A DNA stretch of 6,371 bases. Source: Desulfocurvus sp. Its GTDB lineage: Bacteria; Desulfobacterota; Desulfovibrionia; Desulfovibrionales; Desulfovibrionaceae. Shown here one piece after another: positions 6,144-6,371 of this stretch; within the stretch, counting starts at the first letter, position 1, and the number at the start of each line of letters is the position of its first letter. Location: contig NZ_JALNWM010000205.1 in assembly GCF_023230885.1 (NCBI RefSeq), positions 1-6,371 on the forward strand, read 5' to 3'. The notes below the pieces were generated by a model that made no database searches, was not told the DNA's origin, and saw only the letters and a program-made list of their open reading frames with translations. Both the position numbers and the translations under genes were made by a program.

Positions 6144-6371
6144 GTGCCCCCCCCCGGCGAGAGCGCTGGCGGACGGAGCCAAGCGGAGATGGACGGCAAC
6201 GGGGACAACGGCCGCGGACGGTGGCGGGGCGACGGGGGGCGGCAGGCGACGGCCACGGACGGGGCAACGGCCCGCGAAGCCCTCAGACGGGGCCGCACGG
6301 ATTGACGACGGCCACGGCGACCGGCGGACGACGAAGGGCAAAGGAGACGGAAGAGGACAACGGGCAGGTAA
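6144..6371 (+). other. Thymine-poor, ACGG-rich non-coding-looking stretch at window end
   Basis: No convincing gene is seen here. By hand count, 6141-6371 contains only 8 T in 231 bases against about 103 G, 50 A and 70 C. ACGG occurs 16 times on the + strand between 6173 and 6363 at irregular spacing, while its complement CCGT is absent from the + strand. The trinucleotide GGA occurs 12 times. Small + strand frames exist (for example ATG 6189 to TGA 6305, 38 residues, rich in Gly, Asp and Arg), but with no spaced RBS and low complexity. It may be a leader for a gene beyond the window, an untranslated RNA, or a strand-skewed spacer. Confidence 0.4.
6147..6155 (+). repeat. Run of nine C
   Basis: C9 lies 30 nt downstream of the TATAAT hexamer, between the AT-rich island and the ACGG-rich stretch. 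Such tracts can change length by slippage in replication. It is outside any recognised gene, so any effect would be on transcription rather than on reading frame. Confidence 0.6.

Noticed and set aside
6144..6305. Possible 53-residue (GTG) or 38-residue (ATG 6189) + strand gene in the ACGG-rich stretch
   Set aside because: Low-complexity product (Gly, Asp, Arg, Ala), no properly spaced Shine-Dalgarno before either start, and a base composition explained by the ACGG repeats.
6112..6371. CRISPR array or tandem-repeat array
   Set aside because: ACGG copies have irregular spacing (4-33 nt) and there is no conserved repeat unit longer than a few bases.

Overview
The window is very GC-rich (strong G/C at third codon positions) with tightly packed bacterial genes. 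No rRNA, tRNA, transposase, CRISPR array or phage gene was recognised. The gene style suggests a high-GC Desulfovibrionaceae-like member of the former Deltaproteobacteria: a sensor diguanylate cyclase opens with an RsbRD-type helical domain carrying an 'LDMYLGLLK' signature common in that group. This assignment is an inference, not a proof.

Left part (1-2743, + strand): a co-directional run that looks like one operon. It holds the C-terminal part of a NodU/CmcH/TobZ-type O-carbamoyltransferase (cut by the window edge), an unrecognised 60-residue soluble protein starting 2 nt after it, and a 611-residue protein with a complete SGNH/GDSL hydrolase domain followed by about 390 residues that I cannot assign. 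No signal peptide is visible on the hydrolase. A carbamoyltransferase next to an SGNH-type enzyme suggests making or trimming carbamoyl/acyl decorations on a glycan or secondary metabolite; the substrate cannot be read from the sequence.

Middle (2744-5067, + strand): a 107-nt gap holds a candidate promoter, a GC-only hairpin and a Shine-Dalgarno site. It is followed by a 738-residue soluble signalling protein: RsbRD-like N-terminal domain, three PAS-like domains, and a GGDEF domain with an intact GGEEF active site and RxxD inhibitory site. It should make cyclic di-GMP in response to an unknown cytoplasmic signal.

Right part (5068-6371): two strong hairpins lie between the converging cyclase and a minus-strand gene and look like a pair of oppositely oriented terminators. 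The minus-strand gene (5213-5980, GTG start with a clear AGGAG) encodes an unrecognised 255-residue coiled-coil protein with a C-terminal alpha/beta-looking domain. Upstream of it, 5981-6371 has no convincing gene. That stretch contains an AT-rich island with -10-like hexamers on both strands, a run of nine C, and a very thymine-poor stretch with 16 copies of ACGG on one strand only. This last stretch is the oddest feature of the window.
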